From an uncultured Christensenellaceae bacterium (GTDB taxonomy: Bacteria > Bacillota_A > Clostridia > Christensenellales > UBA3700): a stretch of DNA of 22,210 bases. Under the pieces are notes generated by a model. The model had not been told where the DNA came from. It worked only from the letters and a program-made list of their open reading frames with translations, and made no database searches. The stretch is from the NCBI GenBank assembly GCA_944381335.1, contig CALWKT010000081.1:1-22210 (forward strand), written 5' to 3'. A program made the position numbers and the translations under genes. Shown here in pieces: positions 15,798-22,210 of the stretch. Numbering within the stretch: the first letter of the stretch is position 1; every line of letters starts with the position of its first letter.

Positions 15798-17503
15798 GGC
15801 TTTACCGCTCCGAGAATTTTTTCTGCCAGAGAATCCGGATCGGTACCGGTGGACTTCAGAATATAGCCGACGCTTCCCAGAGGATAAGGCTTTTCACCGA
15901 ACGCGAAAACGGTCACGTCGGCAGAAGTTCCCTTTTCGGAATAGTAATTGACCACGCCTTCTCCGAAACCACCGGTCTTTACGCCGTCTTCAAGCGTGAA
16001 TATCTTCTTTCCCATGATCTCGTCAAGAATTGCATGATCCATGGGTTTTATAAACCTTGCGTTCACCACGTCGACTCTCACGCCTCTATCTGCGAGTAAT
16101 TCTGCGGTTTTCATAGCGTTATAAACGCATATCGCACCGGTGGCGAGGATCACGGCTTCGGCTGTGCCGTCTGTGAGAAGTTCCCAATTGCCCGTATCTA
16201 TCGGAGTGTGAACGTCGTATACGAACGAGTCTTCCGCTTTCGGATAGCGTATCGCAAGCGGTTTGCCGTAAGTCAGCGACCACGCGAGCGCGTCGCGCAG
16301 TTCCTTGCCGTCCTTGGGCGCAAAAACAGTCATTCCGGGAAGCGCGCGCATGAACGAAATATCGTAAATTCCCTGATGAGTCTCTCCGTCACCCGCGACA
16401 ATTCCGCACCGGTCAACGCATACGGTTACCGGAAGCGAATTCAGGCATACGTCGTGCAGGAGCTGGTCGTATGCACGTTGCAAAAACGTGGAATATACTG
16501 CGAAATACGGCTTTTTTCCGCCGAGCGCAAGCCCTGCCGACATACACATCGCGTGAGCCTCTGCAATGCCGACGTCGACAAACCTTTCGGGAAATTTCTT
16601 TTCGAAAACGTCCAGACCGGTACCGCTCGCCATTGCCGCGGTCACAGCGAATACATCCTTATCTTTTTCTGCAAGCCTGCACAATTCCTCGCCGCAGATC
16701 TGGGAAAAAGTCCGGCAATGCTGTTCGGTAACCGAATAGCCGTGGTACTTTTCCGGATCTTCTTCAGCGGGAGCGTATCCTTTGCCTTTTTTTGTGAGAA
16801 TATGCACGATCACGGGAGCGTCACACTTTTTAGCCTTTTCGAAAGCTTTGATAAGCGCTTTGACGTCGTGACCGTCTATCACCCCGATATATTTAAGTCC
16901 GAAGAACGCGAACGGGCGGGAAACGCGCTCTTTTTTCAGCCTGTGAAGATAGCTTGAAATGACACCTACGTTCTTAGAGATGCTCATTTCGTTGTCGTTG
17001 AGCACGATGACCGTCTTTTTCCCAGTGCAGGCAATATCGTTGAGAGCTTCGTAAGCAAGGCCGCCGGTCATAGCGCCGTCTCCGATGAATGAAACGATCT
17101 CTTCACCGTTTTCTGACGCGCGTGCGAGACCGCATGCGAGAGAAACCGACGTTGAAGCGTGCCCGGTGTTCGCTACGTCGTATTCGCTTTCCTGTGTCTT
17201 GGGAAAACCGGCGAGACCTCCGTCCTCGCGCAGATTCTCCAGAATATTTTTTCTTCCGGTAAGTATTTTGTGTGCGTAACACTGATGCCCGACGTCGAAT
17301 ATAAGCTTGTCCTTGGGTGCGTTAAAAACGTAATGAAGCGCGACGACAGCTTCGACGGCACCGAGATTGGAAGAAAGGTGACCGCCGTGTCTGAATACGG
17401 TTTTGAGTATCAGTTCCCTTACCTCGTCGCAAAGAACGCTGAGCTGATCGAGACTCAGGTTTTTCAAATCTTCGGGATAATTTACCTTTTCAATTACGCT
17501 CAT
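15794..17503 (-). CDS. dxs: 1-deoxy-D-xylulose-5-phosphate synthase, short form
   Basis: A thiamine-diphosphate enzyme that joins pyruvate and glyceraldehyde 3-phosphate, the entry step of the MEP isoprenoid pathway. Conserved parts are RHGGHLSSNLG with His42, FDVGHQCYAHK (69-79), the TPP site GDGAMTGG (141-148) with Asn171, DVGIAEAHA with the catalytic Glu315, and DGETHQG (372-378). It is 569 residues long, against about 620-640 usual. The gap falls between SSYLHRLKKE (183-192) and FGLKYIGVIDGH (201-212), where other Dxs proteins carry about 45 more residues. A second trimmed loop follows KYHGYSVTEQ (252-261). AAGGA lies about 7 bases before the ATG, and the gene overlaps the upstream gene by 14 bases. 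Confidence 0.96.
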   Translation of the reverse strand: MSVIEKVNYPEDLKNLSLDQLSVLCDEVRELILKTVFRHGGHLSSNLGAVEAVVALHYVFNAPKDKLIFDVGHQCYAHKILTGRKNILENLREDGGLAGFPKTQESEYDVANTGHASTSVSLACGLARASENGEEIVSFIGDGAMTGGLAYEALNDIACTGKKTVIVLNDNEMSISKNVGVISSYLHRLKKERVSRPFAFFGLKYIGVIDGHDVKALIKAFEKAKKCDAPVIVHILTKKGKGYAPAEEDPEKYHGYSVTEQHCRTFSQICGEELCRLAEKDKDVFAVTAAMASGTGLDVFEKKFPERFVDVGIAEAHAMCMSAGLALGGKKPYFAVYSTFLQRAYDQLLHDVCLNSLPVTVCVDRCGIVAGDGETHQGIYDISFMRALPGMTVFAPKDGKELRDALAWSLTYGKPLAIRYPKAEDSFVYDVHTPIDTGNWELLTDGTAEAVILATGAICVYNAMKTAELLADRGVRVDVVNARFIKPMDHAILDEIMGKKIFTLEDGVKTGGFGEGVVNYYSEKGTSADVTVFAFGEKPYPLGSVGYILKSTGTDPDSLAEKILGAVKP

Positions 17504-18089
17504 TTTTATTCCTTTTGAAGGTTTTTACGACTGAATACAGCCGCCTGGCGGTGAACATTACGATACTCTCGCTGTTACTTACCGCAATTTTTTTGCAGAA
17601 CGCTTTTCCTCCCACCGTTACCGAAGCAATGACTGCCGAAACGAGTATCGACGGCAGTAATGCGTCTGTACCGAAAGTCTCAGAAATGGCAGCTACTATG
17701 CTTGCTCCGCACGCACCGCTCATAACTCCGCATATATCCCCGACGACGTCGGCGCAGAGATTATTGACTTTTTCGGCGTTTGAAATAAGCCATGCCGCAA
17801 GCTTTTTGACGTCATTGTCGGCGCCGTCTGAGTTTATTCTGCAAAGCGAACATGAAGTTACGCTCACACCTATTACATCAAAAATTATACTAGTTATTAT
17901 CATAAAAATCAATAGCATCGTCGCAATAAGTATGTCGCTGCCACCTACTGCGACCTGCGACAATACGCTCGTAACGAGCGACAAGACGAATGTAATAACC
18001 AGAATTTTTAATGCCCAGTCAAAGGATCTTGACTGATTTTCAGGTTTACGTTTTTTGTTTTTATTGTAGAAACCGGTAATTTTCGCCAC
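17490..18089 (-). CDS. Small CNNM/DUF21-like membrane protein
   Basis: A 199-residue protein with predicted membrane segments at about 26-47, 53-80, 118-137 and 144-161. The second segment and what follows (FDVIGVSVTSC at 70-80, NAEKVNNLCADVVGDICGV at 104-122) recall the DUF21 core of CNNM/CorB-type Mg2+ transporters. From memory, similar short proteins sit between ispA and dxs in other Clostridia; this assignment is tentative and no CBS domain is present. The start is GTG, since an in-frame stop lies two codons upstream. A TATAAT-like -10 lies only 5 bases before the GTG and no ribosome binding site is near. It overlaps dxs by 14 bases, so it belongs to the same unit. Transport activity is not shown. 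Confidence 0.75.
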   Translation of the reverse strand: MAKITGFYNKNKKRKPENQSRSFDWALKILVITFVLSLVTSVLSQVAVGGSDILIATMLLIFMIITSIIFDVIGVSVTSCSLCRINSDGADNDVKKLAAWLISNAEKVNNLCADVVGDICGVMSGACGASIVAAISETFGTDALLPSILVSAVIASVTVGGKAFCKKIAVSNSESIVMFTARRLYSVVKTFKRNKNERN

Positions 18090-18149
18090 GCTATATTATA
18101 TTTTGCCTCAACGTTTTAAATACCTGAACGAAACGACCGGTTGACTTTT

Positions 18150-19022
18150 TCAATAATTTCTGTCAGACAGATAATGACAAAGCCTTATAAGTTTTTCAGC
18201 CTTGTCGCCGTAACGGGATATGCAGGAAACGGCTCTTTGAGTATAGTCTTTTGCTTTTTTCTCTGCGGCTTCCAGCCCGAACATGGCAACATAGGTGTTT
18301 TTCTTGGCTTTTTTGTCGCTTCCCACGTTTTTTCCGAGCACTTCTTCTGTTGAGGTGCAATCCAGAATATCGTCGGTTATCTGATATGCCGTGCCCATAT
18401 AATCTGCAAAATTGATCAGGTCTATCTCCTCTTCCTTACTGCACCCGCAAGATACCGCGCCTGAAAGAAGCGCGGCGATCAGAAGCCCGGAAGTCTTTCC
18501 CGAGTACATAGCCAGAAGCGATTTTTCGTCGTAGCCTGCGCCGTTGTTGTCTGTAATATCCATACACTGACCGCCGACCATGCCGGTGGTGCCGGCGTAT
18601 TTTGCAATATAACTCGCGGCAAGGACGTCGCGTGAAGAATTCACCGTTTCAAGCAATACTTCGTATGCCGAATTGAGCATTGCGTCTCCGGCGAGGAGTG
18701 CGATCGCTTCTCCGAACTTGACGTGAGTAGTCGGCTTTCCTCTGCGCAGAGTGTCGTTGTCCATGCAAGGGAGATCGTCGTGTATAAGCGAATATCCGTG
18801 AATAAGTTCGACCGCGAGCGCGAAATCCTGGACCTCTTCACAAGACTTTCCTGCAAATTCCGCCCCGAGATAACACAGCATCGGTCTCAGTCTTTTTCCC
18901 GAGCCGGTCATCGAGTACGCCACGGCTTCCTTCACGGGAGAGGGACAATCGAGCCTGTGCAAAAGATATTCGTCCAGCGTTGCGTTGAAAATGCCGGCAT
19001 AAACGTTGATCAGATCTCTCAT
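18150..19022 (-). CDS. ispA: Polyprenyl (farnesyl) diphosphate synthase
   Basis: A 290-residue trans-isoprenyl diphosphate synthase that condenses isopentenyl and allylic diphosphates. The first Asp-rich motif is DDLPCMD (82-88) within HGYSLIHDD, and the second is DDILD (217-221) after GTAYQIT. GSGKRLRP (40-47) binds the substrate phosphates. Length and motif spacing fit a short-chain (C15) bacterial enzyme, so IspA is the best call, although a C20 product cannot be excluded by eye. The ATG overlaps the xseB stop (ATGA). Together with dxs downstream it supplies isoprenoids. Confidence 0.95.
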   Translation of the reverse strand: MRDLINVYAGIFNATLDEYLLHRLDCPSPVKEAVAYSMTGSGKRLRPMLCYLGAEFAGKSCEEVQDFALAVELIHGYSLIHDDLPCMDNDTLRRGKPTTHVKFGEAIALLAGDAMLNSAYEVLLETVNSSRDVLAASYIAKYAGTTGMVGGQCMDITDNNGAGYDEKSLLAMYSGKTSGLLIAALLSGAVSCGCSKEEEIDLINFADYMGTAYQITDDILDCTSTEEVLGKNVGSDKKAKKNTYVAMFGLEAAEKKAKDYTQRAVSCISRYGDKAEKLIRLCHYLSDRNY

Positions 19023-19258
19023 TTTTCGCTGTCCGCCTTAAATTCGCTTTTTTGCAGGTTTTCCAGTCTGCCTTTAAGTTCCGTGATTTTCCCTGAGGCT
19101 TCTTCCAGTTTTGCTTTGCATTGCGCAGAAAGTCTGACTCCTTCTTCGAAGAGCTTAATACCCTCGTCGACCGTAGTTGCGGGGTCTTCAAGCAGAGAGG
19201 TGATTTCGTCTATCCTCGCAAGCATGCTTTCAAATGAATTGTCGTTTGCCTTTTTCAT
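19019..19258 (-). CDS. xseB: Exodeoxyribonuclease VII small subunit
   Basis: A 79-residue protein of the usual XseB size. It shows SFESMLARIDEITSLLED (8-25) and DEGIKLFEEGVRLSAQCKAKL (36-56), the helical pair typical of the family. It wraps around the XseA coiled coil in exonuclease VII, which degrades single-stranded DNA from both ends. One base separates its ATG from the xseA stop, which supports coupled synthesis. Confidence 0.95.
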   Translation of the reverse strand: MKKANDNSFESMLARIDEITSLLEDPATTVDEGIKLFEEGVRLSAQCKAKLEEASGKITELKGRLENLQKSEFKADSEK

Positions 19259-19259
19259 A

Positions 19260-20471
19260 TCAGTTTTTCTCCGTAACGATTTTCTCTTTTACGCTTACCG
19301 AATTTATCGTGGCAAGCGCGGTTCCGTCGAACGAGTTTATCTCCGTTTCGTCGCCCGGCGCAAGTTCGGATATTCCTCTGATCCTGCCCTTTTTACCGGA
19401 CAGATAGAAAAATCCTTTTTCAAGTATTCCCACAGGATTTGCCGCTCCGAGCGCGATAACCGACTTTTCGTAAGAATTTCTCTTGTTTCCGAACGCGATG
19501 TCCGCCGCATGCGAAAGCGCGCCTGATGAAATTCTCAGCGCCGCAGACGTTGCCGCAGTTCTTGCGCTTGCCGCGGAAAGCATCCTTGAACACACCGACC
19601 TCAGAGAGTCCTGCTCTGAAGTTATTTTGTCAGAGATGAGTTTCAGCGCACGCGCACCGAAATCGGAAAGCGTCTGCCTGAGCTGATTCACGTCGTAAGC
19701 GACGAGTTCAGCCGCCGCAGTCGGAGTCGCCGCCCTTACGTCTGCCGCCAGATCGCACAGCGTGTAATCAGTCTCGTGTCCGACGGCGGAAATTATCGGA
19801 GTCTTTGCGGCGTATACGCTTCTGACCAGTCTTTCGTCGTTGAAAGGCATCAGATCTTCCTGCGAACCGCCTCCTCGGGCAATGATGATGACGTCGAAGC
19901 CGAGCTTGTCCGTAATTTCAAGCGCTCCGACTATCTCCGCGGCGCAGTTGTCGCCCTGCACGGGCACGCCGTAAACGCTTATGTCGATCACGTCGTTATA
20001 ACGTCTGACCGTCGTGATTATGTCGCGTATGACCGCTCCAGTGGTGGAAGTAAGAACGCATACGTTGCCGCAGTATGCCGGCAATTCTTTTTTGTGAGAT
20101 ACGTCGAAAAGTCCTTCTTTTGCCAGCTTGTTTTTCAGTTCTTCAAGCTGCATTGCAAGGATGCCGGCGCCGTACGGAATTATCCTGTCTGCGTTCAGGC
20201 TGAGCCTTCCCGTTTTGCCGTAATAAGAAACGCTGCCGCGCACGATGATCAGTTCTCCGTTTTTGGGAACGTAGGTCCTGGCGCAGTTGAAGCTGTTGCA
20301 AGCGATCTGAGAATCCTTGTCTTTTAAAGTAAAATAGGCGTGTCCGCGCACAACACTTATGCCGCTGACCTCGCCTACCACGTCGATGTCGTGAAGCATT
20401 TCTTCGGCGACAAAGACGTTGTGGATATACATGTTGACAATGCTGACGCTCAGATATCTGGGAGCATTCAT
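19260..20471 (-). CDS. xseA: Exodeoxyribonuclease VII large subunit
   Basis: A 403-residue catalytic subunit of exonuclease VII. An OB-fold nucleic-acid-binding domain covers about 1-100 (GEVSGISVVRGHAYFTLKD at 33-51). The nuclease domain has TSTTGAVIRDI (141-151), IIARGGGSQEDLMPFND (196-212), SAVGHETDYTL (228-238) and AATPTAAAE (247-255). The C-terminal helical arm is short for the family (often about 440-450 residues in total), and NPVGILEKGF near the end is the usual closing motif. The ATG overlaps the folD stop (ATGA), with AAGG about 9 bases before it. Confidence 0.96.
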   Translation of the reverse strand: MNAPRYLSVSIVNMYIHNVFVAEEMLHDIDVVGEVSGISVVRGHAYFTLKDKDSQIACNSFNCARTYVPKNGELIIVRGSVSYYGKTGRLSLNADRIIPYGAGILAMQLEELKNKLAKEGLFDVSHKKELPAYCGNVCVLTSTTGAVIRDIITTVRRYNDVIDISVYGVPVQGDNCAAEIVGALEITDKLGFDVIIIARGGGSQEDLMPFNDERLVRSVYAAKTPIISAVGHETDYTLCDLAADVRAATPTAAAELVAYDVNQLRQTLSDFGARALKLISDKITSEQDSLRSVCSRMLSAASARTAATSAALRISSGALSHAADIAFGNKRNSYEKSVIALGAANPVGILEKGFFYLSGKKGRIRGISELAPGDETEINSFDGTALATINSVSVKEKIVTEKN

Positions 20472-21313
20472 TTTTCAGACCTTGCGTACGCCGCCTGCAA
20501 TGTGTTGGCAAGAAGCATACTGATCGTCATCGGACCTACGCCGCCCGGTACCGGCGTGATATACGATGCTTTCTTTTCTACGTTTTCGAAATCAACGTCT
20601 CCGACGAGTTTGCCGTCAACGCGGTTGATGCCGACGTCGATGACTATCGCGCCGTCCTTCACCATGTCAGCCGTCACGAACCTTGGTCTGCCGATTGCCG
20701 CAATGAGGATATCCGCGTTTCTTGTTATCCCGGCAAGATCGCGCGTCTTGCTGTGGCATACGGTAACTGTGCAGTCCGCATTGAGAAGAAGCATAGCCAT
20801 CGGCTTCCCCACCGTATTGCTTCTGCCGATCACGACGGCGTTTTTGCCTGCGAGTTCAACACCGGTGGTCTTCAGCATTCTCATGACGCCGAAGGGTGTG
20901 CAGGATATCGTTCTCGGTCTGTTCATCGCGAGAAGTCCGAGGTTCGTGGGAGAGAAACCGTCCACGTCCTTTTCGTCGGGAATAAGCGAAAGTATGCTCT
21001 TTTCATCATATCCGGCAGGGAGCGGAAGCTGAACGAGTATGCCGTCCACCGTCGGGTCGTCCGAAAGTTGCCTGACTGTCGCTTCGATTTCGCCTTGCGG
21101 CGTGCCGTCGGCATATTCGAAATGCAGAGATTTCATCCCCACCTCTTCACAGCCTCTGATCTTGTTTCTGACATAAGTCTGCGACGCGGGGTCTTCACCG
21201 ACGATTATCACAGCAAGACATGGTTTTCTTGCGAATTTCTTTTCAAATTCTTCAGTCTGAGCTTTTATTTCTGCGCGGGTGTCGGCAGAAACGGCTTTTC
21301 CGTATATAAGCAT
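20468..21313 (-). CDS. folD: Methylenetetrahydrofolate dehydrogenase/cyclohydrolase
   Basis: A bifunctional folate enzyme that converts 5,10-methylene-THF to 5,10-methenyl-THF and then 10-formyl-THF. I start it at the ATG of 21313 (281 residues). The reading frame is open to a TTG at 21352, but MLIYGKAVSADTR is where family members begin, and GGAGG lies 11 bases upstream inside the end of nusB. Key parts are SQTYVRNK with Tyr47 and Lys51, the QLPLP loop (95-99), KDVDG (115-119), the NADP site GRSNTVGKP (163-171) and PVPGGVGPMT (254-263). One base separates its start from the nusB stop. Confidence 0.95.
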   Translation of the reverse strand: MLIYGKAVSADTRAEIKAQTEEFEKKFARKPCLAVIIVGEDPASQTYVRNKIRGCEEVGMKSLHFEYADGTPQGEIEATVRQLSDDPTVDGILVQLPLPAGYDEKSILSLIPDEKDVDGFSPTNLGLLAMNRPRTISCTPFGVMRMLKTTGVELAGKNAVVIGRSNTVGKPMAMLLLNADCTVTVCHSKTRDLAGITRNADILIAAIGRPRFVTADMVKDGAIVIDVGINRVDGKLVGDVDFENVEKKASYITPVPGGVGPMTISMLLANTLQAAYARSEK

Positions 21314-21314
21314 A

Positions 21315-21731
21315 TCAGTTGTTTCCTCCGATCTGTCTGTAGACCCCGGCAAGCACTCCGTTGACGAAAACGTAGCTGTCGGGAGTGGAATACTTTTTAA
21401 CTATTTCCAGAACTTCGCTGATCGAAACGGCATGCGGAATATCCGGCATGAACTTCATCTCGTAAGTCGCCAGAAGCAATGCCGCAAGTTCGGGCTTGAA
21501 AATTCTTTCTATCTTGAAATTTTTTGAGTTGGATTCTATAACGGCGCAGAGTTCCTGGTAATTCTCCGCAACGCCGGTGACGACCGTCTTTATATAATCC
21601 TTGTCCGAAACAGTAATTTCGCTGTCTTCGAAAATGGAATTCATCGTGGGAGAAGTCTCTCCGTTATTCTTGTTGAAAAGCCATTCGAAAACGAGTTTGT
21701 ACGCATAATCGCGCGCCTTTTTTCTGCTCAT
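21315..21731 (-). CDS. nusB: Transcription antitermination factor NusB
   Basis: A 138-residue all-helical RNA-binding protein. With NusE (S10) it binds boxA RNA and supports antitermination on rRNA operons. It starts with SRKKARDYAYKLVFEW, the usual NusB opening. FKPELAALLLATYEMKFM (78-95) and the core helix ISISEVLEIVKKYSTPDSYVFVNGVL, here beginning AVSISEV, fit the family. GGAG lies 8 bases before the ATG. A large hairpin separates it from asp23 upstream. Confidence 0.95.
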   Translation of the reverse strand: MSRKKARDYAYKLVFEWLFNKNNGETSPTMNSIFEDSEITVSDKDYIKTVVTGVAENYQELCAVIESNSKNFKIERIFKPELAALLLATYEMKFMPDIPHAVSISEVLEIVKKYSTPDSYVFVNGVLAGVYRQIGGNN

Positions 21732-21749
21732 ATATTAAACTCCGTGCAA

Positions 21750-21781
21750 GACCCTCCGGCAGAAAAAACCGCCGAAGGGTC
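21750..21781 (-). repeat. 13-bp inverted repeat between asp23 and nusB
   Basis: GACCCTTCGGCGG pairs with CTGCCGGAGGGTC (minus strand, two G-T pairs) around a loop of six T. It starts 14 bases after the asp23 stop. No T run follows it, so a normal intrinsic terminator is unlikely. It could stabilise the upstream message or act as an attenuator that sets the level of asp23 against the rest of the unit. Confidence 0.7.
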
Positions 21782-21795
21782 CGCATAAATTTTCT

Positions 21796-22140
21796 TCAGT
21801 TGGAATAAACCACGCCTGCAACCGTGACGTTGATCGCTTTGACCTTGTAGGAAGTCGCCTTCTCTACTTCTGTCTTTATCTTTTCCTGCAATCCGGCGAT
21901 CACTCTCGGAATGACGTGGCCGTAATAAACGTTTACAGAAACGTCTATGATCGCCGTCATGTCGTCGTAAAGCTCAACGGTAATGGCGTTGTTCCTGTTT
22001 TTGCCAAGTTTTTTATTCTTGGCAAGACCCGCTTCGTAAGATACGGACGCTATGCCTTCGACCTGAGAAGCCGCACTGCCGGCAACAGAAGTGATTATGC
22101 TGCCGTAGGTCTCTCTTGCCTGATAGTTGTCCTGAGACAT
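21796..22140 (-). CDS. Asp23/Gls24 family envelope stress response protein
   Basis: A 114-residue member of the Asp23/Gls24 family, the position held by yqhY in B. subtilis. Recognisable parts are GSIITSVAGSAASQVEGIASVS (13-34), the beta-strand block ITVELYDDMTAIIDVSVNVYYG (53-74), IPRVIAGLQEKIKTEVE (77-93) and INVTVAGVV (103-111). These small proteins sit at the membrane; YqhY is linked to control of fatty acid synthesis (acetyl-CoA carboxylase) in B. subtilis, while the exact role here is unknown. AGGTG lies 6 bases before the ATG. It is the first gene of the long minus-strand unit. Confidence 0.93.
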   Translation of the reverse strand: MSQDNYQARETYGSIITSVAGSAASQVEGIASVSYEAGLAKNKKLGKNRNNAITVELYDDMTAIIDVSVNVYYGHVIPRVIAGLQEKIKTEVEKATSYKVKAINVTVAGVVYSN

Positions 22141-22164
22141 ATCACACCTTCGAAATATGCCTTG

Positions 22165-22193
22165 ATTGTATCATATCGCAGGGAGTTTGACAA
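22165..22193 (-). promoter_or_regulatory. Sigma-A promoter of the asp23-nusB-folD unit
   Basis: Minus-strand TTGTCA (22193-22188) and TACAAT (22170-22165) are 17 bases apart. The start near 22158 gives a short leader containing the AGGTG ribosome binding site. Confidence 0.75.
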
Positions 22194-22210
22194 GCGTTAA
22201 GCTGTATATG

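Noticed and set aside
18723..19526. Long plus-strand ORF (267 residues) opposite ispA, xseB and xseA
   Set aside because: It is antisense to three well-supported genes and has no recognisable domain.
21314..21352. Longer folD starting at a TTG (294 residues)
   Set aside because: The extra 13 residues match nothing in the family and would overlap nusB. The ATG at 21313 fits the family start and has an upstream GGAGG.

Overview
The window looks like chromosomal DNA from a spore-forming Bacillota, most likely an uncultured member of class Clostridia. That placement is inferred from the endospore protease SpoIVB, the B. subtilis-like cluster order (asp23/yqhY-nusB-folD-xseA-xseB-ispA-dxs-tlyA-argR-recN-spoIVB), sigma-A-type promoters, AGGAG-type ribosome binding sites and low-to-moderate GC with very AT-rich spacers. 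No phage, plasmid, transposase, integrase or CRISPR genes are visible.

Layout. 1-802 is an AT-rich, apparently non-coding stretch. 803-2680 (+) encodes a PadR-type winged-helix protein joined through a long acidic linker to four membrane segments. Convergent to it are a TVP38/TMEM64-type membrane protein (2713-3756) and a proC-rnhA pair (5140-3912). Next comes an ECF sigma factor (8052-7576) overlapping a 748-residue single-pass membrane protein that is probably its regulator (7592-5346). 8240-8930 is a repeat-rich region. It holds two copies of a 136-bp element with imperfect inverted ends inside 188-bp tandem units, an intact tRNA-Trp gene, and a second broken tRNA-Trp copy whose T-loop is interrupted by the same 77-nt core found in the repeats. 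A purB gene (9132-10568, +) follows, and an in-frame TAA splits it after codon 74.

10704-22140 is one long minus-strand housekeeping block. The first part, from a sigma-A promoter at 22165-22193, reads asp23, nusB, folD, xseA, xseB, ispA, a small CNNM/DUF21-like membrane protein, dxs and tlyA. Most joints are ATGA/GTGA overlaps or gaps of a few bases. The products cover transcription antitermination, one-carbon folate metabolism, exonuclease VII, isoprenoid precursor synthesis (Dxs, then IspA further down the pathway) and rRNA methylation. The second part (nadK-argR-recN) has its own near-consensus promoter, placed so close to the nadK ATG that the mRNA should be leaderless. spoIVB ends the block. 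In B. subtilis spo0A comes next, but here a convergent purB occupies that place.

The points most worth a second look are the broken purB, the tRNA-Trp/136-bp element relationship, the leaderless nadK start, the membrane-tethered PadR fusion, the ECF sigma factor with an unrecognised large extracytoplasmic partner, and a Dxs lacking a loop of about 45 residues.
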